Positions 10,450 to 23,577 of a stretch of DNA of 64,000 nucleotides are shown in pieces (within the stretch, counting starts at the first letter, position 1; every line of letters begins with the position of its first letter). The stretch comes from Cymbidium sinense (Eukaryota; Streptophyta; Magnoliopsida; Asparagales; Orchidaceae): positions 280,848,413 to 280,912,412 of the forward strand of contig CM038215.1 of the NCBI GenBank assembly GCA_021442155.1, in the 5' to 3' direction. Below the pieces are notes generated by a model. It had not been told where the DNA came from, did no database searches, and saw nothing but the letters and a program-made list of their open reading frames with translations. The translations under genes and the position numbers were made by a program.

Positions 10450-11760
10450 CATGCAATATCACCTTAAATAAATAAATATAATTGCAAATACTTTAAACAA
10501 GAAAACTTGTGACAATACAAAGTGGCTAGATACTCAAGAAGAAGAATTGAATAAAGAAATAGATTGACTAGAACTAATAGTAGTCAAACTTACTAATGAA
10601 AATTTAATATTATTAAATCAAATGATAATATAATCCACCCTAAAATATAGGGAACATGATACACTATCACATAATGTGGAGCTTAGAAAATCTCATGTAT
10701 GATGAGAACCATCAAATTAAAGAGAACAAGATTGATGATGAGCTATTGAGATATGAAAGTCAAATATGCCTTCTAAATGTTGATAATCTAAAAGAAATTC
10801 TAAATAAAATACATTATTCATGCTATTTTTCATCTAGAAAATAATAAGATGTATCAAAAACTTAAAAGATTATTTTAATAGTTAGTTTTAAATCCAAGTG
10901 TAACTGAAGTTGTTGTTAAGTGTCCTACTTATAAAAGGGTTAAAGTCGAATATCAAAAGTCAAGTGGATTACTACAATATTTTTCTATACTATAATAAAA
11001 ATGAGATAAAATTGCTATGGACTTCATAGTTGGATTATAAAGGTCAAGCTAAAGTCATGATGCTATTTGGGTAATCGTTGGCAAATTGACTATTTGCATA
11101 TTTTCTATTGATCCAACAAAAATGGCTCTATTGAGAAATTGGTAAAAATTTATGTGGATGAAATCTTTAGATTACATGAAGTACCAAAAGTTTATAGTTT
11201 TAGATGCAGATTTACATCCAAATTATATAAGAAAGTCCAAAAAACATTAGGTTCATAATAGACTTTCAGTGTTACATTTCATCCAAATATAAATAGCCAA
11301 TCAAAATAGAATCAAATTTAAGAAGATTAACTTAAACTATGTGCCAATACTAGAATTTACTTATAAATAAGCAAATTCTATATGAAGCTCTCTATGAAAT
11401 ACAAGACCCTTTGGTAACAGCGATAAGAGAAAGAAAAGGAATTGATGCTAACCTAGTAAATGAAGCTATTAATAAAATCAAACTAATGTGAAATTGAATA
11501 ATAGCGATAAGACGGACAAGAAAATATTTTGATGCCAAGTACCGATTATTGGACTTTGAAGTGAAAGAATTTATGTTTCTAAAAGTTAATATTATCAGGA
11601 AATGAAGCATTATGGTAATACTGGAAAGCTAAGTCCAAAATACATTGGCCCTATCATTATGAAATCATAAAAAGAATTGGGAAAGTAACTTATAGTCTAA
11701 CTTTGCCAAAACACATATACGGAGTAAATAATGTTGTTTCATATCTCTTTACTATATAAC
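10450..11760 (+). pseudogene. Second Ty3/gypsy remnant: integrase region
   Basis: From 10690 shifting frames show the integrase zinc-binding region (LLRYESQICLLNVDNLKEIL, then NKMYQKLKR, then VKCPTYKRVKVEYQKSSGLLQ), then the catalytic core near 10990-11260 (KIAMDFIVGL-like, SHDAIWVIVGKLT, FIVLDADLHP where the SDRD motif stood), then HPNINSQS and an EFTYK block. 11400-11760 matches the post-integrase part (VTAIRERK, RLLDFEVKEFMFLKV, HIYGVNNVVSYL). Many stops are present. It lies directly after the LTR tail of the first element and probably belongs to another copy whose front half is deleted. Confidence 0.75.
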
Positions 11761-14700
11761 TATATAGTGATGAATCCACCAAGTTATTTCAAATCACATA
11801 GAAGTTTAATCTCACACACAGTAAGAACTAGAAAGGATAATTAGTTATTATGCAAAAGCAATTGTGAAATAGAGATCATTGTATCCTTTGTTTAAGTTTA
11901 GATCACAAGCATTAATACTTAGGAAGAAAGCCTAGAAACATTTATCCCAATTTTCAATCAAATTGGCATCAATAAATCAATGATCGCATCGAAACACTTA
12001 GGCATCAGTCAACAACAAGGAAGAATCATAAAGCAATTAGCATAAGGCAATTCATCACACAATTGCATCCTTCAAATTGGAAAACTTTGTTCAAAAGTAA
12101 TCCATGTCACAGATTGATTCACACAAATGATAAACTTCAGATTCTACGAAATTGCATTCATCTGAAAATACCAACATCATCACAAAAGAGTAAACATCAA
12201 CACATCAGTACCTATATGCATGGCAACAAGCTTTATTATAAAGTGAGGCTTGGGCTTCCATTGGGTTTGGATTCAAAGTGAGTGCATTTTCAAACTGTAT
12301 AAAAGCATCTTTTACCTACAAGTACCATTTTTCAGGAAGCAAAAGCTAAATAAATAACGATATTGTACAAACAAGGCTGAAAAATATTTGCACAATAGAG
12401 AACTAGTTATGTAAAGTTCATGACGATCTTCCATGAATGAGTAGCTTCTAAAAATTATATGCAAAGAAAAGTGACAAGTAATGATTACATCTATAGTTTT
12501 AAAGTAAAAAATTGCATTCATAAATAAAATACATAAAGGGTGGCTTGACAAGGGCTAACAAAAACACTTGCCATGTTCATTCTGGCTGCAAAGAAATTAA
12601 TTTTATTTAATCAATGTCTCAAAATATGTTTACAAAAAAACTGCTTCAATAACTTTTTCTTGTTCCTAAACTGTTTTAAACTCCTTTCTATCATATATCT
12701 ACCAGCTATGAGATGTTTGGTCTGAATAAAGAACCTCATTAGGAGACAGGGACAACTAACAATCACCTTCCAAGATTTCAAATTTCAAAGAATCTAAGAG
12801 GCATATTACCATGTAATTATCAAATACATGACATTGATTCAGCACAGAATCAACACCTATATGTACCAAATCATCCAGCTGAAACTTGACATAAGTGACA
12901 ATCTATTCCCTTGAAAACTAAATTTTTTTCCAGCCACTACTTTTCTTTCATAATCTAATGCAATGCTTCATAAATGTACAGTTCTTTTCCTCTGATATTA
13001 AGATTTGATATAAATTATAGAGAAAAAAAGATCCACAACTAGCAATGATTATGATTTGATATAAATCAGTGTAATATCCAAAATGCACAGAGGAGATCAA
13101 AAATCAAAATTTTACCTAAAATTTGATAGATAATATCCTAAATGCTCATCCATGTAACTTCTCCAAGCTAGAGGGAGAAGGAGGAAAGCTAAATGAAGAA
13201 AATTCAATCTTTTTGTGATTTCATTTCATCTACAAATTGAATTTGGTTTGAGGTTAGCATATTCAAGGGCTTATACGAGGAGTAATTATTTAGAAGTAGA
13301 AATATTATTTAAGGTTATTTTGAGTTAAATTTAAGTAGTAGATTTAGGCATTGGTATAGATTTAGAAATTTGCTATTTTTATTAGATTGGTATATAAATG
13401 ATCTAGATATTGAGGTGATAAAGTTAAAAAATTAATTATAATGAAGAACAATGAGAAGATCAAATCTTTAATAGAGATAGCAAATTATATGTAAGCCTGA
13501 TGTCAATGAATCCTTAAACATTACATTGGACTTTAATAGGCATGTCTATAGATATTTCTTCATATTGAGCATATTTATAGTATCTGATGTTATCTAAAAG
13601 CCTAACTCCTTGCACATGTTCACCTATTTAAAATAATTACATGTCATGTTTTAATTGTATAAGTTTATGACCCATCATGCATATTCAAGTAATCAAATAT
13701 TACTTAATATGTTAATGACATGTGTTGATACAAACTGATGTGCTCATAATAATGCTTAGTATAAGTTAAATGCTTATGCTTATGAAATTAATGTTAAAGA
13801 GAATGTCTATGAAAGGTCATTTCATGTGGGATAAGCTAGTAGGTTATGATAATCTATGTAACGAGTGATAAAAATTCTTTTGAGATAAGCCTCAATAGAG
13901 GCCAAAATGTTGGGCCAATCCAACCTTTATCACCGCATCATTGATAATGGTTATGTTGAGCAAGTCTAACCTTTATCAATGGTGATAATGAGCCAACGGG
14001 TTATATGACAATCATATGATATTTAAAGACGTTATGTGGTTGACCAATCCCAAAAGAAACTTGTTGGACAAAACTTATAAGGCACACATCAAAATTTAAA
14101 ATAAAAAATTGAGATGATTCTTCATTCAAATGATCAATTTCACTCATAATGAAATTTGAAATATGCTGACCAATGCATCATTTAATGCTTTCAAACAATC
14201 TTTGTTACACAAAAACTTGATTAGGTTAGTACTAGGCAGCAAAATTTTTCAAAACCGCACTTCCTCTGTGATCCATAGCAGACCAAACCAAGACACATAA
14301 TAACTGTTGGTTCATTCCCTTCACAAAATGAAATGATTTTAAACTAATATACCAATTGAAACTTAATTGTAAAGTAAATGAATGTCATGTCATGTTTTAA
14401 CCAGAAAAAATTATGTCCCTTAATAGTTAGGTAATTCATTTCAATTAGTATTTTACGTATCCTTTTCAAAATTTCTTTTTTGGAGGGATTAACTATTGAA
14501 CATGATGGTTCCAATGAACTTAATCAGATAATTATTATTTTTAAGGGACATGAATTGCCTGCTACCATCTCTATCATGATTGTGATTACAAATCCTTACA
14601 ACAACGGACGAGATGGTGAGCATGAGAGTGGAAATGATTGCAGTGACAAAGCAATAGAGGGTGGAAGTGTGGAGGTTGAAAATTATGAAGGGGATGAGAT

Positions 14701-15202
14701 TGCAATAATGGAGCGAAGAACTACATGGTGAAGCTCAATATGCCCTTCTCCCATGGTGACGTAGATCTTAAATTCTTTGTTATGCTCCACATGCAAATAT
14801 CATGTGAATCTCATGGGAATATTGAACTCATAGTTTCCTTTTCTTCATTTGAGTCCAAATTTTAAACTTTACATGGAATTGATCTTGATTTCGAGCATTT
14901 TTATTACTTAGTATGAAAGGACTAAAGGTGTCTTGGTTATGGATAAATGCATCAAGAGGACAACAATTCACAAAAGAACAAAAAATAATCAAATCATCTA
15001 AAAGGGAGATATCAATGACCATATGATGTAAGTTGTTAAGATCTATGTATGTAAATAGTGGCTTTGGGTGGCAAACGTAGTTCATCTTCCCATTTTCATT
15101 GATCGAATATGAGTGTTGATGCATTCTAAAATGGGCAAAAATAAAAATACCAGCTATGAAAGGTGTAAAGGATAAACTAAAGTAATTTGAAAAATCTGCC
15201 AG
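11761..15202. other. Long unassigned AT-rich interval
   Basis: No conserved protein, RNA gene or transposon end was recognised on either strand. The open frames here (such as 14480-14731 plus, 83 residues, and 14828-15244 minus, 138 residues) have ordinary low-complexity composition, no known motif and no clear splice context. The interval may be very old transposon sequence or gene-free spacer. Confidence 0.5.
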
Positions 15203-15242
15203 GTATATATATATACAAATACATATATACATACATACATAC

Positions 15243-15280
<38 letters not shown>

Positions 15281-15281
15281 A
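15203..15281 (+). repeat. Compound microsatellite (TA)n-(ATAC)n-(TA)n-(TG)n
   Basis: Read directly: TA repeats from 15203, ATAC repeats to 15242, TA repeats to about 15260, then ten TG units to 15281. Likely polymorphic in length. Confidence 0.95.
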
Positions 15282-15596
15282 GAATTCTTTCACATTAAAT
15301 CTTAAAAATCAACTTAGTGCATGCTATGGGGACAATGAATCATGTGTCATTTCTCATGCATGGCAAAAATAGCGCACTCCATTTTAATGCATCACACCGC
15401 ATCGTACACCATGGCCTGTCATTTTGCACAATTTACATGTATGATGATGACAATAATCTTTGATATCAAGTATGTCACATATCCCAAAGGCTCAACCTAT
15501 CTTGGTTGATACATTTGTTAAATCGTAACACATATCACTCCAAGATTGTGATGCAAAGTTGGGATTGCCTAACTCTCAACATACCACTTGAATGCT
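15282..15596. other. Unassigned flank of the nested LINEs
   Basis: No gene or repeat recognised. It ends in the left target-site duplication of RTE copy 3 (15597-15610). Confidence 0.4.
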
Positions 15597-15983
15597 CTTA
15601 GGCAAACTTCAACAACAACAACAACAACAACAACAAGCTTTTATCTCATAATGTGGGGTTGGCTACATGAGTCCTTCTTCTTTATTGTCTTATTAAGTGA
15701 CAAATTATCATATAATTCTAATAAAACAAAATCATTTTTTATACTACCTAACCAAATCTTTTTAGATCTACCTCTACCTTTCTTAAAATTGATCGAATCT
15801 AACACACCTACTCTCCTAAGTGAGTCATCAAATGGCCTTCGTTTTATATAACCAAATCATCTAAGGCAAGTCTCTCAAATCTTATCTACCATCGGAGCTA
15901 CTCCAACTTTTTCTTGTATTTATGCATTTCACATTTTGCCTCTAAGAGTGAAGCCACTCACCTACCTAGGCATCCTCATCTCT

Positions 15984-16014
<31 letters not shown>

Positions 16015-16026
16015 GCCTTAATCCCA

Positions 16027-16335
16027 CTAGGTGGGGTCGGCTACATGAATCCTTCGTCTCCATTGTGTCCTATTATGTGTCAAATTCTCATCTAATTCAA
16101 GTATACTAAGATCATTATTTATACATCTTAACCAAGTCTTTTTAGGTCTACCTCTACCTTTCTTAACATAAGGCAAATCTAATGCATCTGGCCGACGCTT
16201 TATGTGGCCAAACCATCTAAGGCGACTCTCCCTAATCTTATCTACCACTGGAGCTACTCCAACTTTTTCCCGAACATACTCATTTTGCATTCTATCTTTA
16301 AGAGTAAAGCCACTCATCCACCTAAGCATCCTCAT
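16027..16335 (-). pseudogene. RTE ORF C-terminus (copy 2)
   Basis: A 102-residue open stretch with [29 protein letters not shown] and KTWLRCINNDL, ending RRRIHVADPT just before the conserved 3' untranslated end and the (TTG)n tail. The same end occurs in copies 0, 1, 3, 4 and 5. Confidence 0.8.
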
Positions 16336-16401
16336 CTCTGAACACTTAACTTAGTCTTATGCTTCTCTTTTATTGGCCAACGCACCATAAGTCATTGGGT
16401 C

Positions 16402-16989
16402 TTACCACCATCTTATAAAATTTTCCCTTAAGTTTAAGTGGAACTTTTCTATCACATAATAGGCCGATGCATTCCTCCACTTCAACCATCCAACTTGAAT
16501 TCTACTAATAACATCTCCATCTATTTCACCATCATTTTGGACAATAGAGCCTAAATATCTGAATCGCTCGCTCTTATTAATGACTTGATCACCTAAAGCC
16601 ACAACACTATCACTAAAACTTCTACAACTAAAATTACACTCCATATATTCAGTTTTAGATCTACTTAAACGAAAACCTTTAGACTCTAAAGTTGACCTCC
16701 ATAATTCAAGTTTCTGTTGGACTCCCTCTCTAGTCTTATCAACAAGAAGAATGTCATCAGCAAAAAGCATACACCAAGGTACATCTTCTTGTAAATGCCT
16801 CGTAAGAACATCCATAACTAAAGTAAAAGATAAGGGCTTAATGTTGATCCTTGATGTAATCCAACCGAAATAGGAAAATATTTTGTCAATCCTCCTTGTG
16901 TTTGGACACAAGTAAGCTCTAGTATACATATCCTTAATGACTTCAATATAACCAATATTAACTCTTTTCTCGTTTCTAGAACTCTCCAA
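16402..16989 (-). pseudogene. RTE reverse transcriptase, palm and thumb (copy 2)
   Basis: The longest open frame of the window, 195 residues. It reads VIKDMYTRA, VLTRHLQEDVPWCMLFADDILLVDKTREGVQQKLELW and FRLSRSKTEYMECNF, then [37 protein letters not shown]. This is the non-LTR RT palm with an intact FADD active site followed by the thumb. RT makes cDNA by target-primed reverse transcription. Upstream parts (RT fingers with YRGIKLM, about 17170-17300) are in other frames, and the C-terminal part continues at 16027-16335 ([30 protein letters not shown]). It is probably a dead copy unless the frameshifts are artefacts. Confidence 0.85.
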
Positions 16990-18387
16990 AGAACATCTCT
17001 TGAGACTTTATCATAAGCTTTCTAAATCAATAAATATCATATGTAGATCATTCTTACTTTATCTATGCTTCTCTATCAACCCTCTTAACAAATGTATAGC
17101 ATCCATAGTAGATCTACGGCATGAAACCAAACATTGAAACTGTATCACATCGTAACCTATGCTCAATTACTCTCTCCCATAATTTTAATGTATGGCACAT
17201 TAACTTAATTCCTCTATAATTTGCACACTCTTGTGCATCACCTTTATTCTTAAATATAGGAACCAATAGACTCTTTCTCCACTCATCGACATCTTTTAGT
17301 CTTTAAAATAATATTAAAAGATTTGTAAGCCAAGAAATTCCTTGATCTCCTAAACATTTCCACACATCTATTGGAATATTATCCGTCCTACGACTTTTCC
17401 ACATTTCATTTTCTTTAAAGCTTCACTAACTTCATTTACTAATACGATGATAGAAATGAAATTCTCTATTATTGTTTAGGTATTAAGGTTGCTAAAATCA
17501 ATCGTTTTCAGATCCTTCATTGAAAAGTTTATCAAAATATCTCATCCACCTATTTTCAATATCTTTTCTAAGAAAAGCACTTTATTATTTTCATCCTTAC
17601 ACCGCACTTGAACTATGTCTTTACTTCTCCTATCTCTTTGCTTGGCTAACTTATACATACATCTTTCACCTTCTTTGGTATCTAATCTATTGTATAAATC
17701 ACTAAAGCTAAATTTTTTTGCAACATATATTGCTTTCTTAGAATCTCTACACCACTTTATATCTTTCCCAATTCTCAATTTTTACATCTAAACCAAGTTT
17801 TATAACAATGCTTCTTATTTTTTATCTTTTCTTGCACACTCTGACTCCACCACCAACTATTCTTATTAAAAGAAGCTTTTCCTTTTGATTCTCCAAGCAC
17901 ATCTTTAGCAACTTGCTTAATTTCACTTGATATTTTTTCCCACATAACGTTAGCATCTTTATGAACACCCCAAATTCTAATATCTTGTAGCTTGCTCTTA
18001 AAAATATTTTTATTTGTGTTCTTTAAGTGTCCCCATCTAATCCTAGGATAATAATTTAGTTTATTTTTTCTCTTACAACCTTTCATCTTAAAATCTAAAA
18101 CTAATAGTCGATGTTGGGTACTTAAAATTTCACTTGGTATGACCTTACAATCTTTACAATTTAAACGATCTATTTTTCTTATCAGAAAATAATCAATCTG
18201 TGTTTTACTAGATCCATTTTTATAAGTAATAATATGTTCATCTCTTTTCTTAAAAAAAGTATTAGCAACTACAAAATCATAAGCTAAAGCAAAATCTAAT
18301 ATAGTCTTACCTTCTTCATTAGTAACTCCAAAACCATAACCACCATGAATACTTTAAAATCTTCTACTACTCTACCAACATGTCCAT

Positions 18388-18765
18388 TTAAATCTCCTCC
18401 AATAAATACTTTTCTTCAAGAGGTATCTGTTGTATTAATCCCTCTAATTCATTCCAAAATTTTTCTTTTACACTTACCTCCAAGCCTACTTGAGGAGCAT
18501 AGACACTTATAACATTGATAATCTTAGTATCAACAATAATCTTTAAAGCTATAATTCTATCTCCACATCTATTAATACTTATAACATTATCCTTCAAACT
18601 TTTATCTATAATCACACCTACACCATTTCTAGTTCGACTTTTACCTGAATACCAAAGTTTAAAACCTAAACTATCAATCTCCTTGGCCTTCTCACCAACC
18701 CATTTAGTTTCTTGAACACATAAAATATTTATCTTTCTATGAACCATAATATCTATTAATTCCAT
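18388..18765 (-). pseudogene. RTE endonuclease domain (copy 2)
   Basis: A 125-residue open stretch of the AP-endonuclease (exonuclease III-like) fold that nicks target DNA for LINE insertion. Visible motifs: INILCVQETKWVG near the start (catalytic Glu in QETKW), GFKLWYSGKSRTRNGVGVII in the middle and IINVISVYAPQVG, which is the usual VSVYAPQ strand. It is the N-terminal domain of the RTE ORF; upstream on the same strand is TWNIGTL-like sequence that precedes it in the family. The frame breaks at about 18388, and the GDxN part follows in another frame (CCTCCAATAAATAC region). Lower-scoring overlap on plus is a shadow. Confidence 0.85.
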
Positions 18766-20675
18766 TAATTTACGTAAGAGTACCTATATTCCAAGATCTA
18801 ACCTAATTCCAGTTTCATGGACTAACTTCTTTGCCGCATCCGTCAAAATGTGGGAACCCTTGCTTATTTAACACAGGTAGATCGTGGCTCTAGCACATTT
18901 TCCTTTGTATTCAAACCATCAGTGAGTAGCTTCGAGGGGCCTAGCATTAACACAATGATTTAAAGGATTCATGTCATGATTATTTGACAAATTTTTCGGT
19001 GTCGACTACTAGCAACCCTCCACTTTTTGCATCCGGACTTGGGACCGGCAATGGTAGTGTTCCCTCATCTCTACAACACTTAACTTAATTTTATGCTTCT
19101 TTTTTATTAGCCAACATTCTGCATCATAAATCATTGCAAGTATTACCACCATTTTATAAAAAATTTCCTCGAGTCTAAGTGGTACTTTCCTATCACACAA
19201 CAAGTGATTAATTCCACCACTTCAAACATCAAACTTGAATTCTACTAATAACATCCCAATTAATATCATCATCACTTTGAACAATAGATCTGAAATATCT
19301 GAAACATTCACACCTTTTAATGACTTGATCACCCATCACTACTTTCAGTCCTAGAGCTTACAACTAAAATTGCACTCCATGTATTCAATTTTAGATCTAC
19401 TCATTCGATTTTAGATCTACTCAAATGAAAGCTTTTAAACTCTAAGGACCTCCACAATTTATGTTTTTCTTGAACTCCCTCTCTAATCTTATCAACAAGA
19501 AGAATATCATCAACAAAAAACATACTCTGAGGTTCATCCTCTTGTAAATGTCTAGGAAGAACATCCATAATTAAACCAAAAATGTATGGGCTTAAAACCG
19601 ATCCTTGATGTAATCCAACTGAAATAAAAAAACACTAGTTAATCTTCTTTGTGTTTGAAAAAAAGTGACAACTCCAGCATACATATCCTTAATGACTTAA
19701 GTGTAGGCACTATTAACTCCCTTCTTTTTTTGAACTCTCCAAAGAATTTATCTTCGAACTTTATCATATGCTTTCTCTAAATCAACAAATATCATATGTA
19801 GATCTTCCTTAATCTCTCTATATTTCTCCATCAAACCTCTCAATAAATGTATAACATCCATAGTAGACCTACCCAATATAGATCCAAGGGTTTTGAGAAA
19901 CGTTTGTATCACGCCGTAATCTATGCTAAATTGTTCCCTCCCATAAATTTTAATGTATAGCACATAAACTTAATTCATCTGTAATTTGCACACATGGTGC
20001 ATCAACTTTATTCTTAAAAATAGGAACCAACTCTTTCTCCACTCATCGGGCATCTTTTTAATCTTTAAAAATATATTAAAAAGATTAATAATTTAAGAAA
20101 TTTTATGATTACCTAAGCATTTTCATACTATTAGAATATCATCATGTCCTATTATTTTTTCACACTTCATTTTTTTTTTAAATCTCTCCAACTTCAATTT
20201 CCCTAATACGATGATAAAAATAAAATTCTTTATTTTCATTTAGGGTACTAAGGTTGCTAAAATTAATCGTATTCTCACAACATTGACTAAAAAGTTTATC
20301 AAAATATATCATCCATCTATGTTCAATATCTTCTTCTAAAAAAATCACTTTAAGATTTTCATCTTTGATGCACTTCACTTAAACTAAATATTTACTTCTC
20401 CTATCTCTTTACATGGCTAACTTATACATACATCTTTCACCCTTTTTAGTATCCAATATATTGTATAAATCATTAAAAGCTGAATTTTTTATATCACGTA
20501 TTCTTTTCATAAAATCTCTATAGACTAACTCTATACCTTTCATAATTCTCCATGTTTTTACATCTAAACTAATTTTTATAACAAATTTTTTTTTATTTTT
20601 TATCTTTTCTCGCACATTTTGACTCCAGCACCAACTTTTTTTAACTAAAAAAATATTTTTCTTTTGATTCTTCAA

Positions 20676-21191
20676 CAACAACAACAAGCCTTAATCCCAC
20701 TAGGTGGGGTCGGCTACATGAATCCTTCGTCTCCATTGTGTCCTATTATGTGTCAAATTCTCATTTAATTCAAGTATACTAAGATCATTTTTTATACATC
20801 TTAACCAAGTCTTTTAGGTCTACCTCAACCTTTCTTAACATAAGGCAAATCTAATGCATCTACTCTCTAATGGTCATGGGATGGTCGACGTTTTATGTGG
20901 CCAAACCATCTAAGCGACTCTCCCTAATCTTATCTACTGTTCTCCAACTTTTCCTGAACATACTCATTTTGCATTCTATCTCTAAGGGTAAAGCCACTCA
21001 TCCACCTGAGCATCCTCATCTCTGTAACACTTAACTTAGTCTTATGTTTCTCTTTTATTGGCCAACATTTTGCACCATAAGTCATTGCAGGTCTTACCAC
21101 CATCTTATAAAATTTTCCCTTAAGTTTAAGTGGAACTTTTCTATCACATAATAGGCCAGATGCATTCATCCACTTCAACCATCCAACTTGA
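20676..21191 (-). mobile_element. RTE LINE fragment (copy 4), inside copy 3
   Basis: A 516-bp 3' fragment with the (CAA)n tail at 20674-20688 and the C-terminal coding part (minus open stretch 20930-21178, [43 protein letters not shown]). A perfect 9-bp target duplication, ATTCTTCAA, lies at 20667-20675 and 21192-21200. It interrupts the endonuclease-RT linker of copy 3. Confidence 0.9.
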
Positions 21192-22349
21192 ATTCTTCAA
21201 TAATATTTTTTGTAACTTGCTTAATCTCAATTGCTACTTTTTCCCACAAAATATTAATTTCCTCATGAACATCACAAATTCTAAGAACTTGTAACTTATT
21301 CTTAAAATTATTTTTATTAGTGCTCTTTAAGTATTTTCATTTAAACCTAAGATAATATTTCGATTTATCTTTCATCTTCCAATACTTCATCTTAAAATCT
21401 AAAACTAATAGTCGATGTTGGGTACTTAAACTTTCACCAGAATGATCATAAAAACTTTGCACTCAAAGCGATCTATTTTTTTATCAGAAAATAATCAAAC
21501 ATTTTACTAAATCCATTCTTATAAGTGATAATATGTTCATCTTTTTTTTTCTAAAATAAAGTGTTAGCAACTACAAAATCAAAAACTAAAACTAAATTCA
21601 ATATAGTTTTACCTTCTTCAATAGTCGCTTCAAGCTCATAACCACCATGAATGCTTTTAAAATCTTCTACACTCTACAAATACGTCTATTTAAATCTCTT
21701 CCAATAAGTACTCATTTTTCAAGGGATATCTTTTATATTAATCCCTCTCTGTCATTTCAAAATTTTTCTTTAAGACTATATTTAAATTATTTGTGGAGCA
21801 TAACACTTATAACATTAGTAATCTTAGCATTAACAATGATCTTTGCTATAATTTTAACTCGAATTCTATTATTTTCATAACATATCCTTCAAACTTTTAT
21901 TTATAATCACACCTACACCATTTATAGTACGACTCCTACCAAAATACTAAAGTTTAAAATCTAAACTATCAATCTCCTTGGCCTTCCCCCAACCCATTTG
22001 GTTTCTTGAATACATAAGATATTTATCTTCCTATGAACCATATCATCTATTAATTTTGATAATTTACTTATAAGAGTACCTATATTCTATGTTTTTAACC
22101 TAATTTTAATTTCATTGACTAACTTCTTTGTTTGTATACATTCATAATGTGGAAATCTTTCCTTATTTAACACTGCACCTGAGCACCGATGTAGTAGCCC
22201 TTGTACATTTTTCAATGCATTCAAGCCATACAACACAAAACTTCTAGGAAACACCCTAGCATTAACCGATTGTATTAAATGATTTTTCAACAAGTTTTAT
22301 GCTATCGACTATCTAACGCAACCCTCCACTTTTCTCTTAGTCAAACTTC

Positions 22350-23569
22350 GCTCCATAAAACTTTCTAGCTCAATGCATTTGGTCAATTCACACCCGTCAA
22401 TCCAACCAATAGTCAAACTTCAAGAAAAAAGGCCTCCATTAAATCCTTAAGCAAGGTAGATAACCTAAAAAACTCTATAAAGGATTTACAATTCCAATAG
22501 TAGTAAAAACTCTTGCATTCATAACTTCAGGTGGCCCATAGCAATTAAATTCATATGACCATAACTAGACTAGGTCCTAGAAGAAAGACAAATTCATAAC
22601 ACTTAAAAAGAAAGACAGAAAAACATAAGTAACACGTAAAAAGAAAGACAGAAAAACATGAGTCAATATATGGACATGAATTAACAAATCGTACCGCAAT
22701 ATCTCTATGTTCTTTGACTATTTTTATGATTCTTTATCACACTGGCTATCCTGCATATAAAATATCTCTCTCGGCATGTTTTTAATAATCATGAACTCCA
22801 AAAGTTCAATTTTTGGCAATCACATTGGTGCTTTCATTCAGAAAAATTGAGTAGAAGAAAAAGTGTTATGAGTGACAACAATGTTCCTGATTCCTGAACT
22901 AGTCACCAAACAGAAATAGAGAATCCTAGCCACACACTAGTGAATATTAGAATTCAATTATTGTTTGCTCATGTCAGCATAATGCGCATGAATTATGTAA
23001 TTAAACTACTCAATATCCATTATAGCCACAACATAAATCAAAATGGTGGCATATGTGATCATCAAACAACTCATTGGAGTTGGTATAAATTATTCGAGTT
23101 GTTCTATTCTTTTTTCATTTTTTCATCAATGCATTACCTCGTTCACTTGATCAACATTGTTCTACATAAGAAATCAACACAAACTTTGCTTCCATCAAAA
23201 AAAAATTTTTTTTAAGGCTTAAAAGGATTTAACTCAAGTAAGACTTGGTAAATCATGTAAATACAACTTTAGTAAATCCTGTGTGGATCAAGAAAATTAT
23301 TTAGTATAGTAGGTATTAAAAATGGTTAAATCTAAGAAGATTGTTCAGCTATTTATTCTAAGACTTGATGATTGATATGATTGTGATATTTTATTACATT
23401 AATTTATGATAAACATATTTTAAATGGCTAATTAAATCACAATTAGCATAAGATAACATCTCAAATAATCATTAATTACAAATTTACTACCCAATTAATT
23501 AAACTTCTAATGACACTAAATAAATTATAATTAGAATTTATAAAATTAATTATATTTAAGAATTCCTAT
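22350..23569. other. Unassigned interval with a possible gypsy leader
   Basis: Mostly unrecognised. Near 22818-22840, CAATCACATTGGTGCTTTCATTC resembles the start of the internal region of some plant gypsy elements, and a short Met-Ser-Asp-Asn-Asn start follows, but no domain confirms it. A 33-bp direct duplication lies at 22597-22662. Confidence 0.35.
22597..22662 (+). repeat. 33-bp tandem duplication
   Basis: 22597-22629 and 22630-22662 both read TAACAC-TAAAAAGAAAGACAG followed by AAAAACAT-AG, with two or three differences. Simple tandem duplication; no function seen. Confidence 0.85.
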
Positions 23570-23577
23570 TTAATCAA

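Larger units (their letters stand above)
15989..19062 (-). mobile_element. RTE LINE (copy 2), near full length, inside copy 3
   Basis: Flanked by the perfect 15-bp target duplication CCTCATCTCTACAAC at 15974-15988 and 19063-19077, both inside copy 3. The 3' tail is a (CAA)n run (plus strand) at 15986-16014, so it partly overlaps the duplication. The 5' end near 19062 carries the GC-richer leader typical of plant RTEs (GCCGGTCCCAAGTCCGGATG on minus). About 3.07 kb long, it holds an endonuclease and an RT described separately. The single long ORF is interrupted several times, often where CAG/CTG in a sister copy is CG here, so some breaks may be assembly errors. Confidence 0.95.
15611..22335 (-). 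mobile_element. RTE LINE (copy 3), old near full-length host of two later insertions
   Basis: The tail is at 15611-15640 ((CAA)n on plus), and the 5' end at about 22310-22335 carries the same start as copy 2 (plus strand ACGCAACCCTCCACTTTT). A 14-bp target duplication with one mismatch flanks it (15597-15610 and 22336-22349). Removing insertions at 15989-19077 and 20676-21200 leaves about 3.1 kb, close to a complete plant RTE. The coding strand shows endonuclease remnants (about 21900-22080), the linker near 20590-20680, the RT start near 20000, [13 protein letters not shown] at 19748-19963 and an FxDDILLVDK region near 19490. It is more diverged than its guests, as expected for the older element. 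Confidence 0.9.

Noticed and set aside
12063..12551. Short frames on both strands as a possible small gene
   Set aside because: AT-rich chance frames with no conserved pattern.
14828..15244. 138-residue minus frame
   Set aside because: Its N-terminus is coded by the TA/ATAC microsatellite and the remainder has no recognisable motif or splice context.
22818..22840. ATTGGTGCTTTCATT as the start of a gypsy internal region
   Set aside because: Only a short resemblance; no LTR or gag domain follows that I can identify, so I list it only as a possibility inside the unassigned interval.
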